NCBI RefSeq assembly: GCF_001635455.1 | Contig: NZ_LWEH01000159.1 | Coordinates: 106,074-170,073, forward strand | DNA: 64,000 nt | Origin: Vibrio sp. HI00D65 | GTDB lineage: Bacteria; Pseudomonadota; Gammaproteobacteria; Enterobacterales; Vibrionaceae | Direction of reading: 5' to 3' | Shown: in pieces, positions 23,686 through 34,052 of the stretch | How positions within the stretch are numbered: position 1 is the stretch's first letter | Layout: every line of letters starts with the position of its first letter | Notes under the pieces: model-generated | Database searches by the model: none | Told to the model about the DNA's origin: nothing | What the model saw: only the letters and a program-made list of their open reading frames with translations | Made by a program: the position numbers and the translations under genes

Positions 23686-23982
23686 TTAGCTGAGCTCGTT
23701 AGAGGCTTGAGAAAGGGTCGTTTGCGGTTGGCGCGCGTAAGTGAGGCAAGCACAGCGTAGTAGTGATGCGAAGTTATTGACTTCACCATTGTGTTCTAAC
23801 GCTTCTTGGTAAACCGCACTGATAAACTTAGGTACTGTCATCTCTTGAGCTGAAGCAATTTCTTCAAGAATTAGCCAAAAGCTCGATTCTAATTTGACAC
23901 TGGTGGCATGGCCATCAATGCGGATAGATCGGGTGATAAATTGATAATTTTCCTGAGGTTGTCTAGCAAATATTTCACACAT
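23686..23982 (-). CDS. Ribbon-helix-helix domain protein (98 aa)
   Basis: Contains the pattern RSIRIDGHATSVKLESSFWLILEEIA followed by MTVPKFISAVYQEA, the short RHH-like domain found in small proteobacterial putative DNA-binding proteins. Members are usually annotated as aryl-sulfate or hypothetical regulators, with no agreed function. The C-terminal part carries two cysteines in a CACLTYARQ segment. It lies upstream in the same direction as the VOC gene with an 82-base gap, so it might regulate that pair; this is inference. Confidence 0.8.
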   Translation of the reverse strand: MCEIFARQPQENYQFITRSIRIDGHATSVKLESSFWLILEEIASAQEMTVPKFISAVYQEALEHNGEVNNFASLLRCACLTYARQPQTTLSQASNELS

Positions 23983-24056
23983 GTGATGTTGTTTGTTTTA
24001 TAAATTATTTGTAAATATTGGCGTTTGAGACGCAGATCGTCAACTATTTTGAGCAT

Positions 24057-24081
24057 AAAAAACGCCCTCAAATGAGGGCGT
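24057..24081 (-). terminator. Terminator after phoA
   Basis: Hairpin ACGCCCTC/GAGGGCGT with loop AAAT; on the minus strand it is followed by TTTTTTATG. It stands 27 bases past the phosphatase stop. Confidence 0.88.
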
Positions 24082-24107
24082 GAAAGAATATATGTGCTGA
24101 ATATGGA

Positions 24108-25685
24108 TTATTTGATTTGCTCGATAAGGTACTCGCCTACTTGTGAGTGATGCATGATTTTTGATACGGGTAATATCTTTTCTGCTGGTCCCCAAGCAAA
24201 CACATTCACAGGTGTATGGGTGTGTGTGCCTGTGCCCCAAACGATGTTTTGACCTGTTGCTTGCTCTCGAGCAAGTAGGTTGCCGCGATCGTTGTAAGGG
24301 AAGAAGGCATCGAAATCGTTGATGGCTGGTACATTCTCCTCCGAAAGGTACTTGTGTTGCGCCAGTCGATATGGGTTTGGCTTACTTGCTAGTACCTTTT
24401 TCGCTTGTTCTGCGGTGATTGGAAATTCACTATTTTTGTTCACGATCTCGGCGAATTTCTCAGGCGTTTGCTCTGCTTTGTCGAGTTTTTGATATTCACT
24501 GATCATGCCGTAGTAGCTTTGTTTCTGATTGTATAAACCATCAAGAATATCGAAGGCACCGAAGTTAAAGTTTGGCGCATAATCACGATCGGTAAAGGCT
24601 TCTCCCGGGCGTTTTTGTGGCTTTGGTAGCTTACTTGATGAATAGCTAAAGCCGAAAGAGCCAGTTTCATGGTCTGCAGTCACGATTACGATGGTGTCTT
24701 CACGACCTTTTGCCCATTCGTATACCGTTTGAATTGCTTCATCAAACTTAAGCAGTTCGTGCAGCATAGTGCCTGCATCATTACTATGCCCAGCCCAATC
24801 TATTTGACCGCCTTCAACCATTAGGAAAAAGCCATCTTCATCTTTTGATAAGACGTTAAGCGCTTTTTGCGTCATCTCTTTTAAGCTCGGTTGTGTGCGC
24901 TCGCCACTCAGCTTTTTATTGCTATATGCGATGCCATCGTCCATGCCAGAGTACGCGAATAGACCAAGTAATTTGTCGCCTTTTGCGTTTTCGAGCATAT
25001 TTCGGTTAAATGCCAACTGATAGCCGTTTTTCTGTGCTTCAGCAAGAAGGTTTCGGTCGTCTTTACGTTTTGACTTGAGGTAAACGTCACCTTGAGTCAG
25101 TTGCTCAAGTTGCTTATAAGTTTCACCTTTGTCGTTGGTCGACTTAGGAATCCAATGACGTAGCCCTCCAGAAAGCATCACATCGACACCTGTTTCCAGC
25201 ATATCGCTAGCAATATAGTTTTCTAGAGAGCGGTGTGGCTGATGCGCGGCGAATGCGGCAGGTGTAGCATGAGTTAAGCGCGTATCGGAAACCAGCCCGG
25301 TTGCTTTACCCGCTTTTTTTGCTTTCACCAGCACGGTTTCTACGTGATTACCTTGGGAATCAATACCAATAACTTCTGAACCTGTGTAGATACCTGTAGC
25401 AAGCATGGTTGCGGAACAAGCAGAGTCGACCACAATTGCATCTTCTGGGTGGGTAAGAGATGAACCAATCACGCCTTCTTGAGCAAGCTGATAAAGGGCG
25501 GTCTTTTGACCTTTATAGATTGAGTTAGGTGCTTGGTTTGCATAAGTCTCTAATAAGCCAACTTGTTGAGGTCCCATACCATCGCCAATCATTAGAATGA
25601 CATTTTTGATCTCTGCTGAAAGTACATTGAATGAGATTGTTGACGTTGCCACCGCGGCAATAACAGGTTTCATAAATTGCTTCAT
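24108..25685 (-). CDS. phoA: Alkaline phosphatase, exported
   Basis: Periplasmic or secreted phosphomonoesterase that frees phosphate from organic esters. The 525-residue protein has a signal peptide (about 1-23, ending VLSA-EI), the metal-binding MIGDGMGPQQ, the nucleophilic serine in DSACSATMLATG, GGQIDWAGHSND, and TADHETGSF. A late GTGTHTHTPV supplies the remaining metal histidines. The architecture fits the larger marine type rather than the 471-residue E. coli protein. No clear Pho box was found upstream, so phosphate control is not shown. The symbol is by function. Confidence 0.9.
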   Translation of the reverse strand: MKQFMKPVIAAVATSTISFNVLSAEIKNVILMIGDGMGPQQVGLLETYANQAPNSIYKGQKTALYQLAQEGVIGSSLTHPEDAIVVDSACSATMLATGIYTGSEVIGIDSQGNHVETVLVKAKKAGKATGLVSDTRLTHATPAAFAAHQPHRSLENYIASDMLETGVDVMLSGGLRHWIPKSTNDKGETYKQLEQLTQGDVYLKSKRKDDRNLLAEAQKNGYQLAFNRNMLENAKGDKLLGLFAYSGMDDGIAYSNKKLSGERTQPSLKEMTQKALNVLSKDEDGFFLMVEGGQIDWAGHSNDAGTMLHELLKFDEAIQTVYEWAKGREDTIVIVTADHETGSFGFSYSSSKLPKPQKRPGEAFTDRDYAPNFNFGAFDILDGLYNQKQSYYGMISEYQKLDKAEQTPEKFAEIVNKNSEFPITAEQAKKVLASKPNPYRLAQHKYLSEENVPAINDFDAFFPYNDRGNLLAREQATGQNIVWGTGTHTHTPVNVFAWGPAEKILPVSKIMHHSQVGEYLIEQIK

Positions 25686-25802
25686 TGTTTATCCCTTTTT
25701 ATATAAGCAGGGTGATTAAAACACTCTAATATGTCAACTCTGTTTCATATTTATTTTATAAATATAAAATTGAGCAATAACTCAAATCTTTGGAATAGAA
25801 AT

Positions 25803-25831
25803 AAAAAAGGCTCACATTTCTGTGAGCCTTT
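25803..25831 (-). terminator. Terminator after the BCCT transporter gene
   Basis: Eight-pair stem GGCTCACA/TGTGAGCC with loop TTTC and six T on the minus strand, 40 bases past the stop. Confidence 0.88.
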
Positions 25832-25872
25832 GGATTATTTAGGAGGGCCGAAACTCGTGGGCAGCGTCATGG

Positions 25873-27765
25873 CTAAAGTAAAGCAAGCGGTAAGTCTGCA
25901 ACCACTTGGTTGAACGCGATTCGAGCATTCTGAGCCAGCTCAGATAACTCGACCTTTTTCGCTTGTGCGGCACTAAGATTACTCTCGGCCTGCTCAAGTG
26001 CTTGCTGCAGGTTCTCTGGTAACTCGTGAGTTTCCATTTGTGAACCTTGTTCTAGCACATAAGCGCGAATTTCTTTTTTCACTGTTGCTAGTTCTGTATA
26101 AGCAACACGCTCAAGCTCTGCGGCTTCTTGCGCAGCGTCTCTCTCTCTCTCAAACTGAGCCAGTGCAATACCTTCAGCTGACCATGGGTCCATGTCCGGC
26201 AGCTCTTCGATATTGATGGTTGGTTCGATATACGCATCTTGGTGACGTAAATCGAGGCTAGTTGCTCGCACTGCTGAAATCATCAACATCGCAGAGATAG
26301 CCAGTAGCGGTAGGCCACCAACAATCGCTGCAGTTTGTAACGTACTCAAGCCACCCAAGAACATCAGAATCGTTGGTAAGAACGACAGTGTGAATGCCCA
26401 GAACATACGGTTCCAACGCATTGGTTCTTCTGTCACGTTGTTCTGAACAACAGAAGCCAGGATGTATGAGATAGAGTCAAAGGTAGTCGCAGTGAAAATG
26501 ATACACAGTAGTGTAAACACTGCGATAACGATTGTGCTCATCGGTAACTGCCCTAGCATCGAGAAGATCGCTTTGGTTGCGCCTTCATCGTTAAGCACAG
26601 CTACAACATCTAGCTCGCCAGAAAGCTGCAGAGATAGACCGTAGTTACCCAATATCATGAAGAATAGGAAACAGCCCAGAGAACCAAAGAAGATAGAACC
26701 TGACACCATTTGTTTGATGGTTCTGCCGCGAGAGATACGCGCTACAAATAGACCCATGCTTGGTGCAAATACTAGCCACCACGCCCAGTAGAAAATCGTC
26801 CAGTCTTGTGGGAAGTGCGTGTTTTCAAATGTGCCGTAGCCACCAAATGGTTCAGCCCATGTCGCCATTACGAAGAAGTTAGACAGCAGACGACCAATCG
26901 AATCTAAGCCTGTTTCCAGCATGAAGATCGTCGGGCCGACAATCAGTACGAATGCCAATAGACCCATTGCACCCCAGAAGTTGATGTTACTTAGGATCTT
27001 AATGCCTTTTTCTAAACCCGCGTAAGACGAGTAAGCAAAAATAGCAGTACACACTAAAAGAACAGTCACTTGTGTCAGGTTGTTTTTCGGCAAGCCAAAC
27101 AGGTGATTCAAGCCTTCAGTGATTAGAGGAGCTGCTAAACCTAAGGTTGTTGCTGCGCCGCCTAATAGGCCGAAAATGAATAGGATATCAACGATCTTTC
27201 CTGGTACGCCTTTACTACGGTGTTCACCAAGAACAGGCATTAATGCACTTGAGATCTTTAGAACAGGTTGTTTACGTACGTAGAAGAAGTAAGCGATAGG
27301 AATTGCCGGGATCAGGTAGATAGACCATGCGATAGGTCCCCAGTGGAACAGACCGTAAGTTGCAGCCCAGCGCACTGCTTCTTCACTGCCAGGTTCTAAT
27401 TGGAAAGGAGGGGATTGGTAGTAGTAAGCCCACTCAATACAGCCCCAGTACAAGATACTTGCACCGATACCACCGCAAAACAGCATTGCAGCCCAAGAAG
27501 CGGTTTTAAACTCAGGTTCTTCATCAGCTTCGCCAAGTTTAATTTGTCCCATATCACTGAACACCACGTACACCATAAATGTACAAGCCGCGAGGCCGAG
27601 CGCAAGGTATAGAAAACCAAGTTGGTCGGTCATGAATGTTTTCGCAATCGCAATCCAATCTGCACCTTGAGCTGGGAACAGAATGAGCGGGAAAACTATC
27701 GTGAGGAGTAGTGCAATCGCACCAAAGAAGGTTGGTTTATCGATAAGCTCAAAAGTGTTTTTCAC
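25873..27765 (-). CDS. BCCT-family (betaine/choline/carnitine) transporter with coiled-coil tail
   Basis: Sodium- or proton-coupled importer of compatible solutes such as glycine betaine. The 630-residue protein has about twelve membrane helices. The substrate-path segment FCGGIGASILYWGCIEWAYYY shows two tryptophans, and a FYWAWWLVFAPSMGLFVARISRGRT signature is present. A soluble C-terminal part of about 120 residues (from about 510) is Glu/Ala-rich and predicted coiled coil. The GIGASILYWG..EWAYY loop differs from the usual betaine type (GMGIGLMFWG), so the substrate could be carnitine-, TMAO- or DMSP-like. It is a single gene with a palindrome in its upstream DNA. Confidence 0.9.
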   Translation of the reverse strand: MKNTFELIDKPTFFGAIALLLTIVFPLILFPAQGADWIAIAKTFMTDQLGFLYLALGLAACTFMVYVVFSDMGQIKLGEADEEPEFKTASWAAMLFCGGIGASILYWGCIEWAYYYQSPPFQLEPGSEEAVRWAATYGLFHWGPIAWSIYLIPAIPIAYFFYVRKQPVLKISSALMPVLGEHRSKGVPGKIVDILFIFGLLGGAATTLGLAAPLITEGLNHLFGLPKNNLTQVTVLLVCTAIFAYSSYAGLEKGIKILSNINFWGAMGLLAFVLIVGPTIFMLETGLDSIGRLLSNFFVMATWAEPFGGYGTFENTHFPQDWTIFYWAWWLVFAPSMGLFVARISRGRTIKQMVSGSIFFGSLGCFLFFMILGNYGLSLQLSGELDVVAVLNDEGATKAIFSMLGQLPMSTIVIAVFTLLCIIFTATTFDSISYILASVVQNNVTEEPMRWNRMFWAFTLSFLPTILMFLGGLSTLQTAAIVGGLPLLAISAMLMISAVRATSLDLRHQDAYIEPTINIEELPDMDPWSAEGIALAQFERERDAAQEAAELERVAYTELATVKKEIRAYVLEQGSQMETHELPENLQQALEQAESNLSAAQAKKVELSELAQNARIAFNQVVADLPLALL

Positions 27766-27834
27766 GAGTATTATTCCATTTAAATGAGAGCGGAATTATG
27801 GAATGAACTCGTTTTTCTGACCTAATCGGGTCTA

Positions 27835-27849
27835 TTGTCGTGACGACAA
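27835..27849. promoter_or_regulatory. Perfect 15-bp palindrome upstream of the BCCT gene
   Basis: TTGTCGT-G-ACGACAA centred at 27842, 70 bases before the transporter start. A second inverted repeat (GACC/GGTC) lies just downstream at 27819-27832. Both are good operator candidates for an unknown regulator. Confidence 0.5.
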
Positions 27850-27898
27850 ATCGCTTTTATTTTGAATAAAATACGATCAAAGAACTAAGCAGGTAAGG

Positions 27899-28252
27899 CT
27901 ATATTAGAGCAAGAAGAATGCCGCCGACCGTTGCCGCTGCGGACAAGTATTGCCCCGCTGAATAAGAACCGTCATCCTCTTCTTCGATCTTGTCTGGGTG
28001 ATCCATACCTAGAGCGCCGTGAGCAAATGATTCAACTTTATCGGTAACGGTCGCGTTTTCTGCTTCAACTTTCTTCGCTTCTTTCTCGATTTCTTTAAGA
28101 GCAGATAAGAGCGCTTTGCCCTCTTCAGAAAGCTTAACCGTGTTTTGCTCAACCTTAAGCGGCGCAGGCTTTTCAGCTTCGCTAGCTGAACTCTTAGCGT
28201 TCATCTGCGAAGGTGAATACAGCTGAGTGTTACTCGTTCCTACTGGCGTCAT
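27899..28252 (-). CDS. Small conserved-looking protein with C-terminal hydrophobic tail (117 aa)
   Basis: Not recognised. The start is the ATG at 28252 (MTPVGTSNTQLYSPSQ), with AAGGAG six bases before it. Residues 20-75 are Lys/Glu/Ala-rich and helical (LSALKEIEKEAKKVEAENA). An acidic DHPDKIEEEDDGSY follows, and the last about 20 residues (AGQYLSAAATVGGILLALI) are hydrophobic, a possible tail anchor. It sits between a transporter and a ChaN-like gene with no shared spacing, so context gives no function. Confidence 0.75.
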   Translation of the reverse strand: MTPVGTSNTQLYSPSQMNAKSSASEAEKPAPLKVEQNTVKLSEEGKALLSALKEIEKEAKKVEAENATVTDKVESFAHGALGMDHPDKIEEEDDGSYSAGQYLSAAATVGGILLALI

Positions 28253-28436
28253 ATAGATCTCCTTACCTATCCTTAAACATAGTATCGGCAGAGGTGTGAA
28301 AAACTTGTGCAATTAATCATCGATAGTGATGTTTTTTTATTCGCACATTACATTTTCTTCTGCTTGATCAAAATTGCTTGTTAAATAAGCAATTCCTATG
28401 CCGATACCTATGTTTAACCTAAGAAGCTAAGCGAGC

Positions 28437-29390
28437 TTAGTCACATTGTAGGTCTGAGCTGCGTTTAGAGAGGTGTTTGTATGCCTTCATACGGTTCTCT
28501 TTCTGAACAAAACGCACGGGTGGAGACAATACTTGTAGTTGGTAATCACTTGAATCCGAAGACAAGGCTTCGACTGGTGTGATGATGGCAACTTGCAGGT
28601 CAGGATTGCGACGCGAGATAGAAGCGGCTGTGCCTAAACCACCTTCAGTATGGAATTTACCTGCGACATGAATAACCTGTTTACCAGGGTTCGTTGCTAG
28701 GTAATCGACAATCGACTCCGCCATGGTTTCATCCCAAGTCACTTGAGCGGCAAACTGCTTTTCAGTTTGTTCAGGTGTGCCGTGGTGCATCGATGCCATG
28801 AACTTGTCTTTGTATGGGCTATCGCCAGTATTTACTTCATCGGCCACCCAGTCACGTTGCTTTGTAGAAAGTTGGTCTAGGTACGGTAACCCTTTACGGC
28901 CAATACATTGAACAAAGGTTTTGGGCGCGTTTGCCGCGATAATATCTAAGTCATTCGCTTTTGCGAACTCTACTAGTGCGCGGTAATCGCTTTCGTAATT
29001 TGGCCAAGCGGCAGCCTTGGAAATAAGGACCTGTTCACCAATTTCACCATTTAGGTATTGGTTAAGCGTATTTTGGTGCTCGCGGGTAAATTGCTCCATT
29101 GATAGGGCAATGTTTGAGTCTGCATTTTGACGCGCTTTTAAGAAGTCAGTCTGAAAGCGGTGGATGGCGGAGTGAGTGTGCCATTCGCCAATAAGAATGA
29201 CGTCAGCGTCTAGCAACTCTTGAGGTAAAGCATTAAGTGAGAGTGCTTCGCCTTGTGGTGAGGCAAACTGGTAATCGTAGTAGGTGGAAACGGTTTCCGG
29301 TTGAACTACTTTTTGAGAACTGTTTTCTGAGGGTTGATTAGCACAAGCTGTGAGAAGAGTGGCTAATCCGATAAGAATAATACGTTGCAT
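28437..29390 (-). CDS. ChaN-family haem-binding lipoprotein
   Basis: ChaN (DUF399) proteins bind haem as cofacial dimers and are usually iron-regulated. The 317-residue protein starts with a lipoprotein signal peptide (lipobox LLTAC at 12-16), then VILIGEWHTHSAIH (about residue 65), SMEQFTREHQ, HHGTPEQ and VAGKFHTEGGLG, the family's histidine-containing segments. AGGAGG precedes the ATG. A strong Fur-box match lies 60 bases upstream, supporting control by iron. Haem binding is known for the family; iron control here is inferred from the box. Confidence 0.9.
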   Translation of the reverse strand: MQRIILIGLATLLTACANQPSENSSQKVVQPETVSTYYDYQFASPQGEALSLNALPQELLDADVILIGEWHTHSAIHRFQTDFLKARQNADSNIALSMEQFTREHQNTLNQYLNGEIGEQVLISKAAAWPNYESDYRALVEFAKANDLDIIAANAPKTFVQCIGRKGLPYLDQLSTKQRDWVADEVNTGDSPYKDKFMASMHHGTPEQTEKQFAAQVTWDETMAESIVDYLATNPGKQVIHVAGKFHTEGGLGTAASISRRNPDLQVAIITPVEALSSDSSDYQLQVLSPPVRFVQKENRMKAYKHLSKRSSDLQCD

Positions 29391-29449
29391 GAAATGCCTC
29401 CTTGAAGAACACGCATACTAAAGGAGGCAAGATGAGATTTCAATGCAAA

Positions 29450-29464
29450 CGATAATCAATATCA
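29450..29464. promoter_or_regulatory. Fur box upstream of the ChaN-like gene
   Basis: CGATAATCAATATCA matches the 7-1-7 Fur consensus TGATAATNATTATCA at 13 of 14 defined or near-defined positions by eye. It lies in the 75-base gap between rlmA and the lipoprotein gene. Confidence 0.7.
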
Positions 29465-29465
29465 A

Positions 29466-30281
29466 TTAAATATATTTGCGATACACTCTTAGCATAAAGT
29501 CAGCTTCACAGTTGAATTGCTCTGCGTTGGTGAGTTGTTGTTTAAACTCTTCAGTCGCTTTCCAAGCAAACGGCGTCATCTGTAGCAGGTCGAATGCATC
29601 AGACCCCGATAGTTCCATCATATAGTTTAGATGCTCTTGGTACTCAAGAGTAAAACCTTCGATCAATTCAGGATCTTCATCGTGTAAACGCACACCATCA
29701 TAAATCGCGTCACGCAACTGATATAGGTGTCGGCTTGCCGGTGTTACTGTAATCACGACACCATTGTCTTTAATTGTGCGTTGGAGCTCTTCTGCCTTAC
29801 ATGGTGCATAAATGCGTAGAATGCCGTCTAAGCTGTTTTCAGCAAAGGGTATGCGATGGCTAGAGGCAACAGAGAAGTCGACTGCTGGGTAGCGTTTAGC
29901 CGCGTATTTGATAGCAATCTTAGAAATGTCTAGACCAAAAATCGCACCGCTTTTATCTTGAAGACTCAACGCGATTTCATTGGTGTAATATCCCTCGCCA
30001 CAGCCAATATCCAACAGGCTAGGATCTGTGTCTGGCAGGTAGCTAGAGCATAATCCGACAACAGCTTGGCGCATAGGATTGTAATGGTTGCCTTCTAGGA
30101 AACGACGACGTGCTTGCATCATCTCTTTGTTGTCACCTGGATCTTTTGAACGTTTATGATGTGCAGGCGTCAGGTTGACGTAGCCTTCTTTTGCTAAATC
30201 GAACTGATGGTTCTTTTCACACTTAAACGTACGATCGTTTTGAGATAAAGGTTGGTGACACAGAGGGCATTGGTAGTGCAT
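29466..30281 (-). CDS. rlmA: 23S rRNA (guanine745-N1)-methyltransferase
   Basis: Methylates G745 of 23S rRNA with S-adenosylmethionine. The 271-residue protein has the N-terminal zinc module YQCPLCHQPL...FKCEKNHQFDLAKEGYVNL. The SAM motif is LLDIGCGEGYYT near residue 90, the later family segment IYAPCKAEEL, and a C-terminal MTPFAWKA motif. E. coli RlmA has a similar length (269). A terminator-like hairpin lies in its leader (30341-30367). Confidence 0.95.
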   Translation of the reverse strand: MHYQCPLCHQPLSQNDRTFKCEKNHQFDLAKEGYVNLTPAHHKRSKDPGDNKEMMQARRRFLEGNHYNPMRQAVVGLCSSYLPDTDPSLLDIGCGEGYYTNEIALSLQDKSGAIFGLDISKIAIKYAAKRYPAVDFSVASSHRIPFAENSLDGILRIYAPCKAEELQRTIKDNGVVITVTPASRHLYQLRDAIYDGVRLHDEDPELIEGFTLEYQEHLNYMMELSGSDAFDLLQMTPFAWKATEEFKQQLTNAEQFNCEADFMLRVYRKYI

Positions 30282-30340
30282 GACGATCTCAGAGCATAGA
30301 GTAGGGCGGCAGATTCTATCAAAAAGGACTCCGTCAGGCT

Positions 30341-30367
30341 AAATAAAAAAGCCACCATAGTGGCTTT
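30341..30367 (-). terminator. Orphan terminator in a divergent promoter region
   Basis: Stem AAAGCCAC/GTGGCTTT, loop CATA, with an A/T tail that reads as TTTTTTATTT on the minus strand. No annotated gene ends here: rlmA starts 60 bases further on and the nucleoside hydrolase starts in the other direction. It could be the 3' end of a small RNA or an attenuator for rlmA. Confidence 0.65.
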
Positions 30368-30485
30368 GGAGATACGGAGTGTTGGGGCTGACAACATTAA
30401 AAATCATTGCTTCGATTTCGGTCACGTTTGTCTGCCGTTTTTCTGGGTATGGTTCACTCTTCAATAGCGTGAATAAGAAACTGAT

Positions 30486-31454
30486 ATGAAGAAGAAAATT
30501 ATCCTCGACACAGATCCAGGCATCGATGACGCAATGGCCATTTTATTTGCTGAAGCTCATCCAGAGATTGAGCTGGTGGGGATTACGACGGTCTATGGCA
30601 ATGCGACGATAGGCAACGGCACTCAGAATGCGCTTTATCTAAAGCAAAAGTTTGGTATGAATGCGCTGGTGGCAAAGGGCACAGATAAGCCTTTAGTCAG
30701 AGACCCAGTTGGCGCTACTGTAGTCGTACATGGCGAAACTGGTTTTGGTGATGTGAAAGCACCAAGCGCGTTAGATGTTTCAGAGATTGAGAAGCCCGCT
30801 TATCAGTTCATTATTGATAGTGTTCGTGCTGAGCCGGGAGAGATTACACTCGTGGCTGTAGGACCTCTCACTAACCTTGCTTTGGCGCTGGAAGCTGCCC
30901 CTGACATTGTCGAATTGGTTAAGGAAGTGGTCATTATGGGCGGAGCCTTTGGCGAAAATGACCACAGAGGCAATGTGACGCCGTTTGCTGAAGCGAACAT
31001 ACACGATGATCCTCATGCTGCAGACAAGGTCTTCACGGCATCATGGCCTGTAACGGTTATCGGGCTTGATGTAACAGAAGAGAGCTTCTTTACTGCTCAA
31101 TACTTGGATGAATTAAGAGATGATGCTGGAGAGGTCGGGCAGTTCATCTGGGATATAAGCCGTTACTATTTGAAGTTCTACTCCGAAAAAGTGGGAATGG
31201 AAGGCTGCCACGTTCACGATCCATCAGCCATTGCTTATGCCATCCAACCTTCTTTGTTTGAGTGTCGAAGTGGTGCGATTAGAGTGGTCACTGATGGACC
31301 TGCAGAGGGCATGACCATCCAGAAAAGCGACCAGCGCAGTTACATGAATGATGAGTGGAGTTCATTCCCGGCGCAGAAGGTCGGGATTAAAGTAAATGAT
31401 AAAGCGCTGCTGTCACTCTATAGAGAGACGTTAGTTCGATATTCTCAGAGTTAA
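30486..31454 (+). CDS. Inosine/uridine-preferring nucleoside hydrolase
   Basis: Cleaves ribonucleosides into ribose and base for salvage. The 322-residue protein has the N-terminal calcium-binding DTDPGIDDAMAI (residues about 7-18), VAVGPLTNLALAL, VIMGGAFGENDHRGNVTPFAEANIHDDP and the C-terminal VHDPSAIAYA. E. coli has three relatives (RihA, RihB, RihC) and I cannot assign this one to a subtype. It is a single gene with a following terminator. Confidence 0.93.
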   Translation: MKKKIILDTDPGIDDAMAILFAEAHPEIELVGITTVYGNATIGNGTQNALYLKQKFGMNALVAKGTDKPLVRDPVGATVVVHGETGFGDVKAPSALDVSEIEKPAYQFIIDSVRAEPGEITLVAVGPLTNLALALEAAPDIVELVKEVVIMGGAFGENDHRGNVTPFAEANIHDDPHAADKVFTASWPVTVIGLDVTEESFFTAQYLDELRDDAGEVGQFIWDISRYYLKFYSEKVGMEGCHVHDPSAIAYAIQPSLFECRSGAIRVVTDGPAEGMTIQKSDQRSYMNDEWSSFPAQKVGIKVNDKALLSLYRETLVRYSQS

Positions 31455-31484
31455 GCTTGATCGTTAGCCGCTTGAAAGCAATAA

Positions 31485-31510
31485 AAAGGCCGGAGTGAAC
31501 CGGCCTTTAA
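31485..31510. terminator. Bidirectional terminator between the nucleoside hydrolase and yeaD
   Basis: Stem AAAGGCCGG/CCGGCCTTT with loop AGTGAA. T runs are visible on the minus strand and a shorter one on the plus strand. Confidence 0.88.
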
Positions 31511-31568
31511 TGTGTCTTGCGTAGTGAACTGATGACTGAACAGTTTCCTGAATAGTTTCCTGAACAGG

Positions 31569-32453
31569 TTACTGAACAGAAATCATTGTAATCAGCTGGT
31601 GGCTCTCGCCAGGCTGAAGTATTTTGCCTGCTTCTAAACTTGGCGCGTGCAGTGTTGATTCAACACATAGCATGGTCAGGTAACCATCGTCTTGCATGTC
31701 ACCCATCCCAGCAGCACCTTCTGCCCATGGGTTCCATAAAACCGCAGAGTTATGGCCTTGGTTTTCAACCGATAGAGTACGCTCAAGTTTTTTGTCCGTA
31801 ACCAAGATTTGAGCTTCTGGTTGAGTGTACACTCGATCAATGGTGTCGGTTAGCATAAGCTCAGTACCGCCTTGGCAGATTTTGCCATCTTGCAGGCTGT
31901 CGATGTACTCAGCGCCCATACCCGTGGTGGTTGTGTTATGGATGTCTACAACGTTCAGGTAAGTGTGCAGTGCGCCAGAGAAAGTCCATGGTTGCTCATC
32001 GGTATTCTTCACATCCAAAGTCACTTTAAGCTCATTGCCAATCTCAACATTTAATTGAGCGTCGAACTGATGAGGCCATACTGCCAACGTCTCTTCGCTA
32101 GGTTTCAGGCCTAAGCTGACAATCACACCCGCTTCACTTTCACGGTGTTCAACTAATTGCCATTCACTTGAACGAGCAAAACCGTGCGCTGGTGCAGCAA
32201 TGCGACCAAACCAAGGCCAACATACTGGAATACCACCACGCAGTGCTGTTTTGCCATCAAACTTAGCTTGTTGACTCATCCAAATTAGGTCTTCTTGGCC
32301 TTGTGGTTGGAATGACACAACATGGCCACCGAACAATGAAATGGCAGCATTTGCTTTGTCGTGGATAACACGAACCAGTCTTACACCTTGGTGCTCAACT
32401 ATTGTCACGTTGTCTGAAAGTACAGCCAGTGCAGGAAGAGTTGATAAATCCAT
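31569..32453 (-). CDS. yeaD: D-hexose-6-phosphate mutarotase (glucose-6-phosphate 1-epimerase)
   Basis: Interconverts alpha and beta anomers of glucose-6-phosphate and related sugars. The 294-residue protein (start at ATG 32453, AAGGA seven bases before it) equals E. coli YeaD in length. It has the aldose-1-epimerase fold with GGIPVCWPWFGR near residue 80, HTYLNV with a catalytic His, and an active-site Glu late in LCVESTLH. It follows gapA on the same strand as in E. coli, but a terminator lies between them. An in-frame upstream Met would add 18 residues. Confidence 0.94.
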   Translation of the reverse strand: MDLSTLPALAVLSDNVTIVEHQGVRLVRVIHDKANAAISLFGGHVVSFQPQGQEDLIWMSQQAKFDGKTALRGGIPVCWPWFGRIAAPAHGFARSSEWQLVEHRESEAGVIVSLGLKPSEETLAVWPHQFDAQLNVEIGNELKVTLDVKNTDEQPWTFSGALHTYLNVVDIHNTTTTGMGAEYIDSLQDGKICQGGTELMLTDTIDRVYTQPEAQILVTDKKLERTLSVENQGHNSAVLWNPWAEGAAGMGDMQDDGYLTMLCVESTLHAPSLEAGKILQPGESHQLITMISVQ

Positions 32454-32614
32454 TACATAATCCTTCTTAAGGGAAATTGAATTCAAATTCGAGATGCTCA
32501 AACTCAAGCAAAAAGTCGGGTAGTTCTCGCATTTGAATTGAATCTCGTACCGGAAAAATGTGCCATTTGTTAAGCATCATCTTCATTGGTGCAGAAGTGC
32601 TTCATAAACAACGG

Positions 32615-32646
32615 GTACAAAAAAGGCGACTTTAGAGCCGCCTTTT
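32615..32646 (-). terminator. Terminator between gapA and yeaD
   Basis: Stem AAAAGGCG/CGCCTTTT with a 10-base loop, and a six-T tail on the minus strand, 53 bases after the gapA stop. Confidence 0.85.
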
Positions 32647-32698
32647 CTTTTCAGTCTTTTCTCAAAGACAGTCTAGCTAAACGCTATCTAAGTAGTAA

Positions 32699-34052
<1,354 letters not shown>

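Noticed and set aside
25731..25913. 60-codon plus-strand frame between phoA and the BCCT gene
   Set aside because: It runs through the BCCT terminator and into its 3' end; no coding signs.
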